Shown here one piece after another: positions 12,797 through 24,500 of a stretch of 64,000 nucleotides of DNA. Position numbers and translations under genes: made by a program. This DNA comes from Clytia hemisphaerica (lineage: Eukaryota; Cnidaria; Hydrozoa; Leptothecata; Clytiidae), in NCBI GenBank assembly GCA_902728285.1, contig CACVBU010001312.1, positions 1,302,001-1,366,000 of the forward strand. The letters are read 5' to 3'. The notes under the pieces are model-generated. The model was not told the origin of the DNA, searched no databases, and saw only the letters and a list, made by a program, of their open reading frames with translations. The first letter of the stretch is position 1. Each line of letters opens with the position of its first letter.

Positions 12797-13610
12797 CATA
12801 CTCTCTTTCTCAAAAAGTCTTGGATTAGATTTGGTTTGAAATTGACCAGTTTTAAAATTAATTACAATCAACACTCAACAACTGATGTAGATTCATGACT
12901 TTTATAAATAGGTTTCCATGTCGCACAAAGGAGGACCCCTTTATAAGCAATCAAAGAAAGTCGAGGAGAGGGTTATATCAAAATCAGATAAGGTATATAC
13001 AATCAAGGTTGAAATATATTGAGAATTTTGGTTATTTTAACGTTTTTCAAGATTTAAAGTTCCGGCGAGAAAGTCAATTGTGGGCTATCTCTTTCATTTA
13101 ATTGAATATTTTAATTTGGGAGGGGTTGACAGACTTCCAGGCTATATTCTGAGCCTTATTGGACTATTTTTGAACTTTTGGATCCTCAGATCCTAATGTC
13201 TTAAGTCAAGTATTAAAACTCTACCCTTCCAACCTACTTTAAGAGCACTTCCAAGTCGATTGTGGTTTAAAAACTTCCAAAAACATGTACTAAAAAGCAT
13301 ACGAAAGCGTAGAAGGGGGAGGGAGAGTCAAAAATTTTCCATTTTCGAGCGTACGTATTTTTTGAATGGTCCCAAAGGAAGTTATGATTAAAAGGAGTTC
13401 TTTACCTACCGTTTCTCTGCTAGGTTTATTTACGAGAACCAGATTTTTATAGGAAAGAGCAGTCGCTAAAATACAAAACAATGGAAAATTGTTTGGACAC
13501 GTGCGCAGTCGACACTACTAAACGGTGTATTCTGCTTTTAAAGACGAGGGTACAGAATCAGATATACACTTTCAAACATCTTATTTCAGGATTTAATATG
13601 TTTGGGGGTA

Positions 13611-14367
13611 CCGTAGGATCGTCTAATATCGACATGCGTCTTCTAACTTCGACATAGCTGTAGGCTGGTCTTCGAAATATACATACCAAAGTTATCAACC
13701 AATCAATAAATTGTACTCTCCCTATCACGACCTATCACGTCACAGATTGTTAAGAAAATATAAGAAATGTGAAGTGTTATTACTTATATTTGAAAAGAAA
13801 ACTTTAATGATGTAGTAATCATTAAAAAACTAATTAGCATGCTTTCAACGAAGATGCCCAAATCACAACAACATTTTGCACGCGAGGAATTTTTTAGTAG
13901 ACCTTTTTACCGTGAACCGAAAACAGTTAAAAGAACCCGGTTTCCTTATGAATTTGAAAAGGGACCGGGTGTGCTAGGTGCGGAACCTAGAAGTTTAATG
14001 CAGCCTCTTAGCGCCTAGAGCGCGTGCTTGCAATAAACAATAAGGACGGGGAAACCAGGTCGACTAAGCGCGCAAATTATTTTTATCACGTGACTTGAAG
14101 TGTAATAAAGTTGTAAAATTTTAATGATGGACGCAACAAAGTTACGAGGAAGTTTTCATGCGTTTCGTGTGTTGTGTGAAACTAACTGCTTATAATTTGG
14201 CTGTTCTTTTGATTGAAAGGATTGCAATGTTTACTGAACTTCTAGTTTGATGGATGAACTTGTTCTATAGAATGATACCAAGAATTTCATTCAAGGTTTG
14301 TTTTGATTAATTTACAGATCCGGTGTCGAAATTAGAAGACGCATGTCGATATTAGACGATCCTACGG
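13611..14367. mobile_element. TA-flanked MITE, family with GTCTAATATCGACA termini (757-bp copy)
   Basis: The left terminus CCGTAGGATCGTCTAATATC continuing through GACATGCGTCTTCTAA is repeated inverted at the right end with one mismatch over about 45 bp. TA dinucleotides flank both ends (13609-13610 and 14368-14369). No transposase is visible. Internal sequence from about 14090 to 14340 recurs, inverted, in the element at 57986-58303, so this is the longer member of a non-autonomous family, probably mobilised by a Tc1/mariner-type enzyme. Confidence 0.85.
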
Positions 14368-14666
14368 TAATGATTTTTGAATCCCTCAGCTGTAAATGAA
14401 CTTTTAAGATAGATTGAGTTAATTTTCTCAAACAGTTTAGTCGAATGACAAAGACAGAACTTTTTTTAGTTCTGAAAACGAGACTTTTTTCATGTTTTTC
14501 TGATCCATAGAATTAAAAGTTCCATTTTCGGAACTTTTTTTGATATTAGTAGATCGACACAAGAACGGAAATTTAAAGGAATTTCCCTTCAAATTCACGC
14601 AATCACGCAAACATTTTTCCCAAATTCACGCATTCATGCAATGTTTTTATTGCAATTCATGCATTC

Positions 14667-15010
14667 CAGACCTGCCAACTCTCACGCATTGAGCGTGTGA
14701 CTCATGTATTTCAACATTGCCTCATGCATTTCAACATTGTCTCACGCAATCTCACACATTTTTGATTTTTTTCTCAAATTTTCCAAATTTTGGCAAAGAA
14801 GCCAAAGGATGTCTCCCTAATTTTTGATTTCCGAAAAAATATTTCCAAGATTTTCCAATTTCGGGAAAAATGTTTCCTCGATTTCACGATTTTTGGAAAA
14901 AGTTTCCCCAGTTTCCGACATCGGAAAATCAGAAAACCAAGCTAAGATTTCAGATTTCACTTGGAAATTTTTATCTCACGCAAAATGGACATCTCAAGTT
15001 GGCAGGTCTG
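14667..15010. mobile_element. MITE with CAGACCTGCCAACT termini inside a CACGCA-rich patch
   Basis: The ends CCAGACCTGCCAACT (left) and AGTTGGCAGGTCTG (right) form inverted repeats. GCATTC occurs directly outside both ends (14661-14666 and 15011-15016), a likely 6-bp target duplication. The surrounding 14.58-15.09 kb is full of irregular CACGCA/CACGCAATC repeats, which continue inside the element. Confidence 0.6.
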
Positions 15011-16574
15011 GCATTCACGTAATTTTTTCAAAAATTTTCACGCATTCACGCAAGTGAAAAAGCCCATTCACACATTCACACAAACCGCTGGGGGGGGGGG
15101 CTCCAGTAAACCACTAACTTCTAAAAAACCGCACCAAAAGACAAATAAAATCAAACTTTTCTTGATTCTTTTTATGGTTTGGAAGAATTTTGAATTTTAA
15201 GGCACTTTTTTCGTTTTGTGAAAAAGGTATTTTTTCTTTCATTTCACTAAAATTCAATTGAAATGTCTTAGCATTTCCAAAAAAGAAAGTAATGCAGAAA
15301 CACTTACTTACATTGGTTATATACTCGCATAACTAGACATTATCGACCTCTATAATGGACATTCAGGATGACAAAAACAAAACAAAAGCCAAAGCAAGGA
15401 CAGCATGCACGTGAAAAGTGGAGAGCAATTTTCATAATTTTCGCGCCTTCGACGATCAAGGAACCCCACTTTCATTTTTATCATGACTGGTCAGCGGTAT
15501 CAGCTGTTAATCAAAACAAACTGCTGACACCGATCACGAACCCCTTTTTTCCAGGAAAAAGGGCCTAAAACCAAACGGCACTCTCGCCTCTGCATGGGAT
15601 AAGGCGTGGCATATTGGGAACAAAAATTTTCTGTAGTACCCAAGAGGACAAGAGTACCTAAGGTAGAGAAGGCTTTTTGTGGAGAACTTTGTTTTGATCA
15701 TTTGTTGACCCCTTGCAATTCAGGCAATTCTTGCTGTTGAATGCATGCATCAAGTAAGCTCAAGGTAATTGGTTTGTAGGTTTGTAGTAGCTGAAACAAC
15801 AATGGGCCTGAGATGTTACCCTGGAGATGGTAAAAATGATTCTAACATGTTTTCTAACCTGATGAACTTGATGACATAACGAAATATCGATCCTCGATCT
15901 CTTCAGACAGCGGCTGTTAACTAAATTTTTTTTCTCATAACCGCTGAACTCAAAAATCAGCTGATGTTAAAAGACGGGGGTTCAAGATAATTGAAATTTC
16001 ACTCTGAAATTCAAATAAATCTTCTCTGAAGCTATAAACTTAGAAAGCGGGACGATTTAAGTTTAAATATTTTTAATATTGCTCAGTCATAAAATAAAAC
16101 TACTTACTCGAAGTCTAGTTATTATAATAAAACGCAACTGTTAACCCCCGTCTACATATAAAAATCTGTCACAACAAGATGTTTGATATCAATTACCCGC
16201 GACCGTTTGTAAAAATTTGAATTTTAACAATAGATTAGCGCCCAGTCGTTAACTAGAGCCCATTCTCTACAAATGATTAATCGGGAGCACCAGGTTGCTT
16301 TTGTTTGAGAAATAGAGGATTTTCTTTCTTTATCAGCTGGCTTCTTTATTTTTCTTATCTTTATAGGAATATATTATAAAACGTGTTTCTTATAGACCGT
16401 GTAGCCGGGAAATTTTTTGAATACCTTATAATTTAATTTTCGCGGGACTTATTTTTGCAACTAACTTTGACTGTAAATTTTCGCGAGGATTTAATTTCGT
16501 GAATTGGCGAATTTTTTCACATTTTCACATTTTTTGTTAGTTACAAGATTACGGATTACAAGATTTTGTGTTTA

Positions 16575-17745
16575 CAGTAGAGTCTTCATAACTCGAACGG
16601 CTACGAGGAATGAAAATTTATTCGAATTATAGAGACATTCGAGTAATGGAGACTCATTCAAGAGGGTTTCAAAAAACTTATAATTTTTAGCGTAAAAAAC
16701 TTAATTTTCGCGATGATTAAATTTCGCGAATTTAGCGAGAGATGAGAGTTTGAAAATTGTCGCGAGGGATTATATTTCGCGAAAAAGGCGAAATTCGCGA
16801 AATATAATCCCCGCGAAATGTTATTACCTTGACAAAGCAGTGATATGTTTAGAACAAGGAATTGACAAAAAGAACTGAACACAAATTTTGCCATGAAGGT
16901 CTGCGATCCCGATTTACACTTAAGGGCTCTGACCATAGTCCAAAAATTGATTTTGGTATTTGAACATAAAAGTTATATTTTAGGTTCCTTAACACTTTTA
17001 ACAAAGAATTGCCTTTATAAATTGCTTTTTAATCGAATCCCTTAAGAGTAATTAAGAATTTAATTGCAAAAATGACGTTATGAACTTTAAAAAGATGTTA
17101 ATGATATGTTGCATCACCCTCTTTTACAAAAAATGCTTAGTTTTAATGGGTAATTAACTTTTTTGTTTCAAAATTTCTTTACTCTGTCCGCAAAGAATTG
17201 AACTATTTTAAATTTTGCGGAAAATTTTTCTACAAAGATGTGTCAAAAGTTATGACTGTTTTTTTAAGCAAAATCAAGATAAAAAATTGATGAAAAACCA
17301 CTATTTTGAAGATTTCGAGACAAAGAAGCATTTACAAAAATTTTCCGCAAAAATTTTTATCGTTCGGTAAAAAATACACCATCTACTGCGAAAAAATTTT
17401 CAAAATGTTTTTTCTTCGCCGAAACTAAGCTCTTCAAAGTTGAAATACTCTTCCTCACCAAAGTCTTCATTTTCTTCTTCGTCAAATTTTTTTCAATGCA
17501 ATTTTGGAATTTTCAGATTCAAGAATAGTTTGTCTAACAGAAAATGTATAACATGCCATAGTTTTGTTGGTTACATCAGTCAGAAAACACATTTTAATCA
17601 CGGCAATTATGAAAAATTCACTATGGTCAGAGCCCTTAAGAACTAAACTGAGTCTGGAATAACTGAATACAAAGAGTCAAAAGTTGGGTATAAACCTAGA
17701 ATACTCCAGTTTCCCGTGTTGGTTCGAGTTATGTAGGCTCCACTG
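16575..17745. mobile_element. pogo/Tigger-like MITE carrying a nested TTAA-flanked element
   Basis: The left end CAGTAGAGTCTTCATAACTC is mirrored by the right end GAGTTATGTAGGCTCCACTG, each bordered by TA (16573-16574 and 17746-17747). CAGT-start termini of this kind are typical of pogo/Tigger-type Tc1/mariner elements. The interior is split by the element at 16924-17635. A CGAATTATAGA-type box near the left end recurs at about 21.05-21.17 kb and at the right edge of the window. Confidence 0.7.
16924..17635. mobile_element. TTAA-flanked inverted-repeat element nested in a pogo-like MITE
   Basis: The ends GGGCTCTGACCATAGT and ACTATGGTCAGAGCCC are perfect inverted repeats, and TTAA directly flanks both (16920-16923 and 17636-17639). 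TTAA target choice is the hallmark of piggyBac-type elements, although the termini start GGG rather than CCC. No transposase is visible in 712 bp. Confidence 0.75.
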
Positions 17746-18554
17746 TATACATAAAATACACAAACAAGGGTCAATAAAAGCTATTGATTTTATTCATGAA
17801 AGTCGTTAACACAATAGGCCTAAAATATCAACGTTTTCTCAATTTTTTTTACAATGAACTTAAAAATCTGAAGAAAGAAAGAAAACAGCCCCAAAATAGT
17901 TTCAGAAATAATTCTGTTGATATGGAAGATCATAAGATCAAGACCGCATAATCCTAAAAAGACATTTTCAATGGCCAGTAAGGGAGACAGAAAAGTAACA
18001 TTTCCTTGTTATAAATGATGGTGTTATATTTGCAACGATTAAAACTCGTACTTACAAAATGAATTTGTAAAACGTATGGGTCGTCAAAATTATTAAACCC
18101 ACCAAATTGTCAAATCCGTATGGTGTTAAAAGTATAAATTATAAACTATTTGATTGAAAACGCAGCGAAGATATAACGTCTTTGCCCTTTTATAGTGAAA
18201 CCAGATATGCCCATATTTTGATGGTATGATATAGTAATAGCTTCGACCTAACATTATCATTAAATAATTTAACATTTAAAAATGGTATTATAAAAATGCG
18301 TCAATTTGTATTCGTTATCCATTCCTCCAGACTACTACTAGATTATCGTTCATAGTTATAATTTGACACGATTTCAGTCCGGCTATATTTCATGTTTGAC
18401 ATCCATTATGACCAATCATTGTACATCGGTGGTCATCCAATATTTACAGCTTTAAAAACACGGTGTATGATGTAATCCTAAGGACAATACCGTCCCATAA
18501 ACAATTGACTCTTCTTGTTTGAGTCTATGTGATTTTATAGCTAAGTAACTATTC

Positions 18555-21500
18555 TCATGAGGTTTTATCATCGCCTGTTGCTGGCTTCTCGACAGTGCTT
18601 GATGGAGTCGTTTCCGCTGGTTTAGCAGTTTCACCTTCAGCAGTGGGCGCTGTGGGAGTTTCTAAAAAGTTCGAAGCAATTATAAGTTTAAAACAAAAAC
18701 AAAACACTTACGTTTCATTGTCAGTCAATCGATGGAAAATCTATGATTTAAAAATGTCTTGTAGTTACATTTCTTGGTTTGAGCTATTTTCTAAAAGCAG
18801 ACTTTCTCCATTGATGTTTTGCCATAGTAATACTACGATCAAATCTCTCAGACGCCCATTCATAAATACAACTTGTTTGTTTACTTAGAAAACTCATTGT
18901 TGTTCAATTAAACAATGCCATGCCGAATAAACAGACGCTATTCGAGTATTTACTCATTGTCGGTCAACTTGCAAATAGTTACAAAATTTGAGGACGAAAA
19001 CTTGATAATGAATGATGAATCTTACCTGTTTTCTTGTCCTCAGCCTTAGGTTGTGCCTCAGGTGCGCTGAAAACCAAAGCAAATGATAAGTCAATTAACC
19101 TATCCACAAATATCAGATAGTAATAACAGAAAACTGTTAACGATGACAATCAGAAACGGCACGTGACCATAGCTGCCTTTCTGAATGGGTGTTGAACTTT
19201 TTAAAAACGTCCAAAAAACCTGAAAAGATTTTTCTATTATTTACTATTTGACCCAAAAGTTCTACAGAATAACCCACCCAAAAGAATATAGACGATCAAA
19301 TAATTTAATACCAGCCAGTCAGCCAGAATATAGAAACTTTAGGGAAGTAGGGAATAGAAGAGAAGTTAAATACTTTTTTCAAGCAAATACAGATAGACAG
19401 ACAAATATTACGTTTTCTTTATTTAAAAGGTATAGTAAAGTATTCTACCTCTTTTCTGGTGATTTATCAACATCCATCTTTTCAGGAGAAGTTACTGTTG
19501 TCTTTGCTTCCTCTGTGCTTGGTTTACTAAATAAACGAAAATGGAACATAATGATAGTTAGCATGACTTAAATAAACGCAATCTGATGTTCATGTGCCAT
19601 AATGAAATTAGACTAACAAGAAGGATTACCTTTCTTCAGTCGGAGAAGCTTTCTTATCTTCCGTAGTGTTCTCCTCTTTCTTTGGCCTAGAATTAATGAA
19701 AAAAAAAATTCAATGAAAAAAAAAAACGGTTTTTGGCTGAGAATCTAAAAAAATTGAACTTCCAAGTACAGTTGACTATCACCATGAATTTAATATAGAC
19801 ACTGACTTGATAAACAACAAGCTAGGTTTTCATTGATTCCTCATGATCTAGCCTTGTCCATAGTGGGCACCCACCCTCCCTTGAAAAAAGGGGGGGTTGA
19901 GAATTTTACTGAATTTAAAAGAAGGGGGTTTGTGGAAATTTCAAATAAAAGGGGTGGCTTGTACAAAAAGAGGGGAGGTAAATTGGAAGATTTGGCAATT
20001 TGCAAAAGAGTATTAATTCCATTCATTTTTAAATTTCTCAACAATCATAATATTTATAGTTAGAGATTGTAAGAGTTTGTGCGTAAAAGGTCGAAAAAAA
20101 AAGGGGGTTGAGAAATTTTAGTTTTTAAGAGGAGGTTGAGCTAAAAGAGGGGGTGCCATTTTTAAGGGGGGGGGGCTTGATACCCTTCTGCCCACTATGC
20201 TCTCCTTCCTTCATTAAAAATTATTTCGTAGCATTTTAATCACTTTTTTCATCAAAGCAAGGTCTTTCAATTCCCAAATGAGAATTAAAGTTTTCTTTAG
20301 AGAGGCAAACACATCAAAATAATCGCTAATTTATGTGTCGTTATGACGTTTCAAAAGACACAAAAAACATGCTATGCATGAGAAATTCAATGTTGATACC
20401 AGAAATTTTCAATTTTTAACCTCAACAAAGCTTCAGAGACACTAAATTCTGATATAATGTCAGACCTTTTCATAAATTACGTCACAAACATCACTTGCCT
20501 CGTTTTAAAATGATCGCCATGGTGATTAAGTCCCAGCGGATTTTATTAAAACTACTTCCTATTCACAAAAAAAATCATAGACATAATCACCACGGTAATT
20601 GTTTGAATACGAGGCAAGTGATGTTTGTGAGGTAATTTAAAAAGAGGTCTAGTCTATCTTAGCTCTAATCGGAAAATTGTTAGAAAGGTATTGCCCACTT
20701 AAAATTCAGTTATCACCACTTTAGGCCTTTCGTTTAATTTCTCTTGTCTAATGATGTTTTTGTCACAACAGATTCAATACATGTATCCGTTGATTTTTTT
20801 ATTTTTCAATTTTCGGCGAGTAAAAGATCAAGAAGATAAAGATAATTGACTTTTTAGAAATGTGATCATTTAATCATTTTTCAAAATCAGAGAATTTTGA
20901 GCCGCCAGGACAGTTGTCTTTTGCGGACACAGCTCGAATCACGATTGTTTTCTGAAACAATGGAAATACAATCATCGTTCTCCACCGTTTCATGCGTTGT
21001 TCATCCAGTGTCTATATTAAATTCATGCAAGATATTAGTAATTCGAATTCGAACGGGGAACCGTATTTTTCGAATTAGAGAGATTCGAATTATAGAAAGT
21101 ATTTTGAGAGTTTTTATCCTTGTCAGGAACTTTCGAAGTCAAGTTCGAACTATAGAAAGATTCGATTAATAGAAGTTCGGGGTTTAATGTAGCAAGATAA
21201 CATTATACAAAAAATTCAAAGATCCTTTAAAAAGTTAAATGTATGAGTAAATATGAACAAATAGATGGATTCTTACTCTTCAGTAGTAGTAACAACAGCA
21301 GCTGGCGTTTCTGATTTCGTTACCGGTTCCTCAGTGGTAGCTTTGGCGCCGTTTTGTGGTTTATCTGCAACAGGTACGGAAGCCGCTGGTGTAGTGGTAG
21401 GTTTAGCGTCGCTATTGAGTGTTTCTTCTTTCTTGGTGGCGTCAGTAACCATGTTTTGTATGGGGCTTGCCGTTCGTAGCTTCTTGCGTGGACTCTTATT

Positions 21501-24500
21501 GTGATTTTTCTCATCACGGCGTCCCTCACCTTCGTCTTCCGAATCAGAGTACTCACCGTCGTTCGCGATACGTTTGTCAGATGAACGAACTGTGACACGG
21601 AAAGAAAAGGGATTATTTAGTTGTTTTTTTTACTCCGTGTTTGGTATTCAGGCGATAGTTACAAGAGTAGAAATATAATCTCAACAATGCTTTATTGTGT
21701 AACAAGAGTTTTTATTAGCAAAACAATGGCAATATGGGAAAAGTCATGATTTTGGGCTAAGGTACTAAACAAGAAATTTTCTTGGTCACTATTGACCATC
21801 GGTCCTTTCCTTTTAGCGATCAAGATTGGGCATAACGCATCATTCTTGGACTAGAAAATGAGATTTCTCAGCTGACAGAGTTGATTTGCGGGGATAACCT
21901 ACTGGAGATTCTGTTATCAACGTTCTTTGGGTTATCGTCATCGTCGCTCTCCTCCGGTGCTCCGTCTTCTGGAATCGCTGTTGAAAAGAAAACTTAGTGG
22001 TAAAAGTTGCGCTGGGGATGTCGAGTGATGGATACTGGGAATATTCAGATATAATGGCCATTTATCACAAACCTTAACGTTTACCAGGGTCGGAAATATT
22101 CTATGCATCGGGCAGCAAAAGGCTTAAGGCTAAAAATGGGTTTTATTATTAACAAGTTCCTTGGAGTTGAAGCTACGAAAACTACTTACGAGCCATTTGT
22201 ACACCAGGTGCGTGTGGAATCATTCTCAAATTTTCGAATAACCTTGTTCTAAAGACAAAGGGGAAAGAGTTGAAAATAAACTTCTGATCATACAGTAAAA
22301 ATCGTATAGGTCTAATCATGTTGTCTTGGAGAAGAGTCCAATATCTCAAACTTAAGAGGATTTCCCCTACTCAACCCAAGACGTGAATGAGGTTAGAAAA
22401 TTTATGCTGATAACAGCTGATAAAGGAAACCCGGTCCGAAAAAGGAAACAAGCGAAACTGGAGTTTGTAATCGGCTGTGGCGTGAAACAAGCATTGAAGA
22501 CTTGCGCAAACAACTCGCCAAAATGAAAAAAATGAATGCAAGTATGCATAAAATCAAAAACACGCATAAGTTTTCGAGGAAAAACTTCACAATCAAACTC
22601 AAAAAGTGAGCGACTTGGAAGAGTAGCAGGTAGAAAGCGAGAAAAAGATTGTTGAAATGATATGGATGTCAAAGACAAGAAGAACGCGTAAACAAGATAA
22701 AGACATAAAGTGCCGAAATGTTCCAAGAATTGGACAATGCTGATCGTAAGATCCAATCTTTTAACTTAATCACACAAAAGTCGTTTATCAATAAGTCTAC
22801 AAAACTGCTGAAACGAAATCAGCTAAAAATACGGTGACCGTGTCCCAACAAACCAATCAGAATGTATGAAGATTTTAAATTGCTTTTCCTAACACAGTAA
22901 AATCCTTCTCAAGCTTAGAGAATTGGAGATGTTCCAACACAGTAATTCTCAACCTTGTATCTTCCCCAACTTTCGTAAACCAAGCAAAAGCCAACGGTTA
23001 TTCAAAAGCATCTGCGCATTGTTCAAGAACAACATCCTCTCCAGCGTTGAAACACACTGAATCGAGCGAGCGCTTGATTTGAGTTCGGGAAGAATATCTT
23101 ATGTCAGGTCAGTAGAAGCACCATCTAGATCCCTGCTACCGGGCAAGCTGTAACCTGGTACAACCTGTACAACTAAAGACGATAACACTTTTACGATTGA
23201 AATTTCCTTCCCAGTTAGTTTTCATTCTTTATAATGACTTACTTGATTTTGTCGAGATATTCGGGAGTGTTTTGATTTTGCATGTTGGAAGGTTGAATGT
23301 GGAGTTTAAAATCGGGACCGAAATATTCGAAATAGTCGTTGTAAGGTAATTCTGTAGTTAAAGAAAAAGGAAATTAGAAAAAAGATAAGATCCTGTAACA
23401 ACGGATAATGTTAAAGGATTCTAGATTTACAGGATTAACAAGGGCCTATTAAGAATAACACTATTTCACAACATCAGAGATCAGATGACCAAGCCAGTAT
23501 TGAGCTTAACTTGGCGGAGGCTTTTGAAATCCTATAGTACTGTAGTAACTTCAAATAGCAAAAAATCGATCAAAATTTGTCAACATGTTGCCACTTACCG
23601 TTTGGAATATCAACTTCTAATGCAACTGAGGTTTCATACGTCCAACATCGAGCAACATTACGAATGGTATATCCACCACCACCCAAAATCAACAGTGGCA
23701 AGTTGAATTTCTTAATAAAGTCGACACACTGTGCATGTCCTTTCAAAGAGAGATTGAAACAACCAAGACGATCACCAGACAAGGAGTCAGCACCACATTG
23801 TAGTACGACAGCATTTGGTTGGTACATCTCCATGACTTTGGTTAATACCTTGAAAATGATAAAGAAATCATTCTAATTATTGCATCGTACAAATTTTCCA
23901 TTTTCGAAAATATGATAAAAATTCAGAACGTCGAAAAATATATCCATACTGATCCATAGTACGGGAGGAGGTCACTATCCCCCAGCCTGGGGGCTTCTTT
24001 GATAGACTGGATGGCGCTGATAAGTAGCCCAGTGCACCTATTCGAGTTTTTAGCTTTGCTTGAGGTGGTAGCAAATCTTTATCACTAGATCCAGTCTCTT
24101 TTTGGTGAAAAACGAAGAGAAAAGTATGACCAAGGGATCGATTGTTTTCAAAGTTTGGAGGTATTTCAGCATTTTTATTATAGTTTCATAAATTTTGATG
24201 AGAATGAGGCCATATCTTTTGTATGGAAAGGGAAGATTGATCTAATTTCAGTACATACTGGGTTGAAAATCTTTTCATAAGCATCATCGTCAATACCATC
24301 ACGTAATGGGAAGTTCACAGCATAATATTTCCCCTTGCCAGCACCAATATCCTGTGAAAGCAAAAAGAGTTTACTTCGAAATCTTGGTTCATCATTTCAT
24401 TTGAAACTTTTAAACCACATTGAATTAGAACATGAGAAACTCATCATTAATATAAATTCTCGATAGGTGATTCTCAAAGCACTAAAATTCACTTTGTCTT

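Larger units (their letters stand above)
12092..18554. other. gene-poor region upstream of the zinc-finger gene and downstream of HDAC
   Basis: No coding exon can be supported here, although the missing first exon(s) of the zinc-finger gene should lie in or beyond it. It contains several inverted-repeat DNA elements (12485-12796, 13611-14367, 14667-15010, 16575-17745), a CACGCA-rich repeat patch near 14.6-15.1 kb, and blocks of CGCGAAATT-type repeats near 16.4-16.8 kb. AATAAA on the minus strand at 17789-17794 is a candidate, rather distant, HDAC poly(A) signal. Confidence 0.5.

Noticed and set aside
15368..15568. 66-residue plus-strand ORF
   Set aside because: Isolated, no recognisable domain, no splice partners, in a repeat-rich gene-poor region.
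19833..20063. 76-residue ORF rich in Lys and Gly
   Set aside because: It arises from the G-rich repeats of the inverted-repeat element at 19859-20199.
22367..22756. 129-residue hydrophobic ORF on the minus strand
   Set aside because: It lies in an HDAC intron, has no splice or domain support, and is probably the antisense of a Lys-rich relic.
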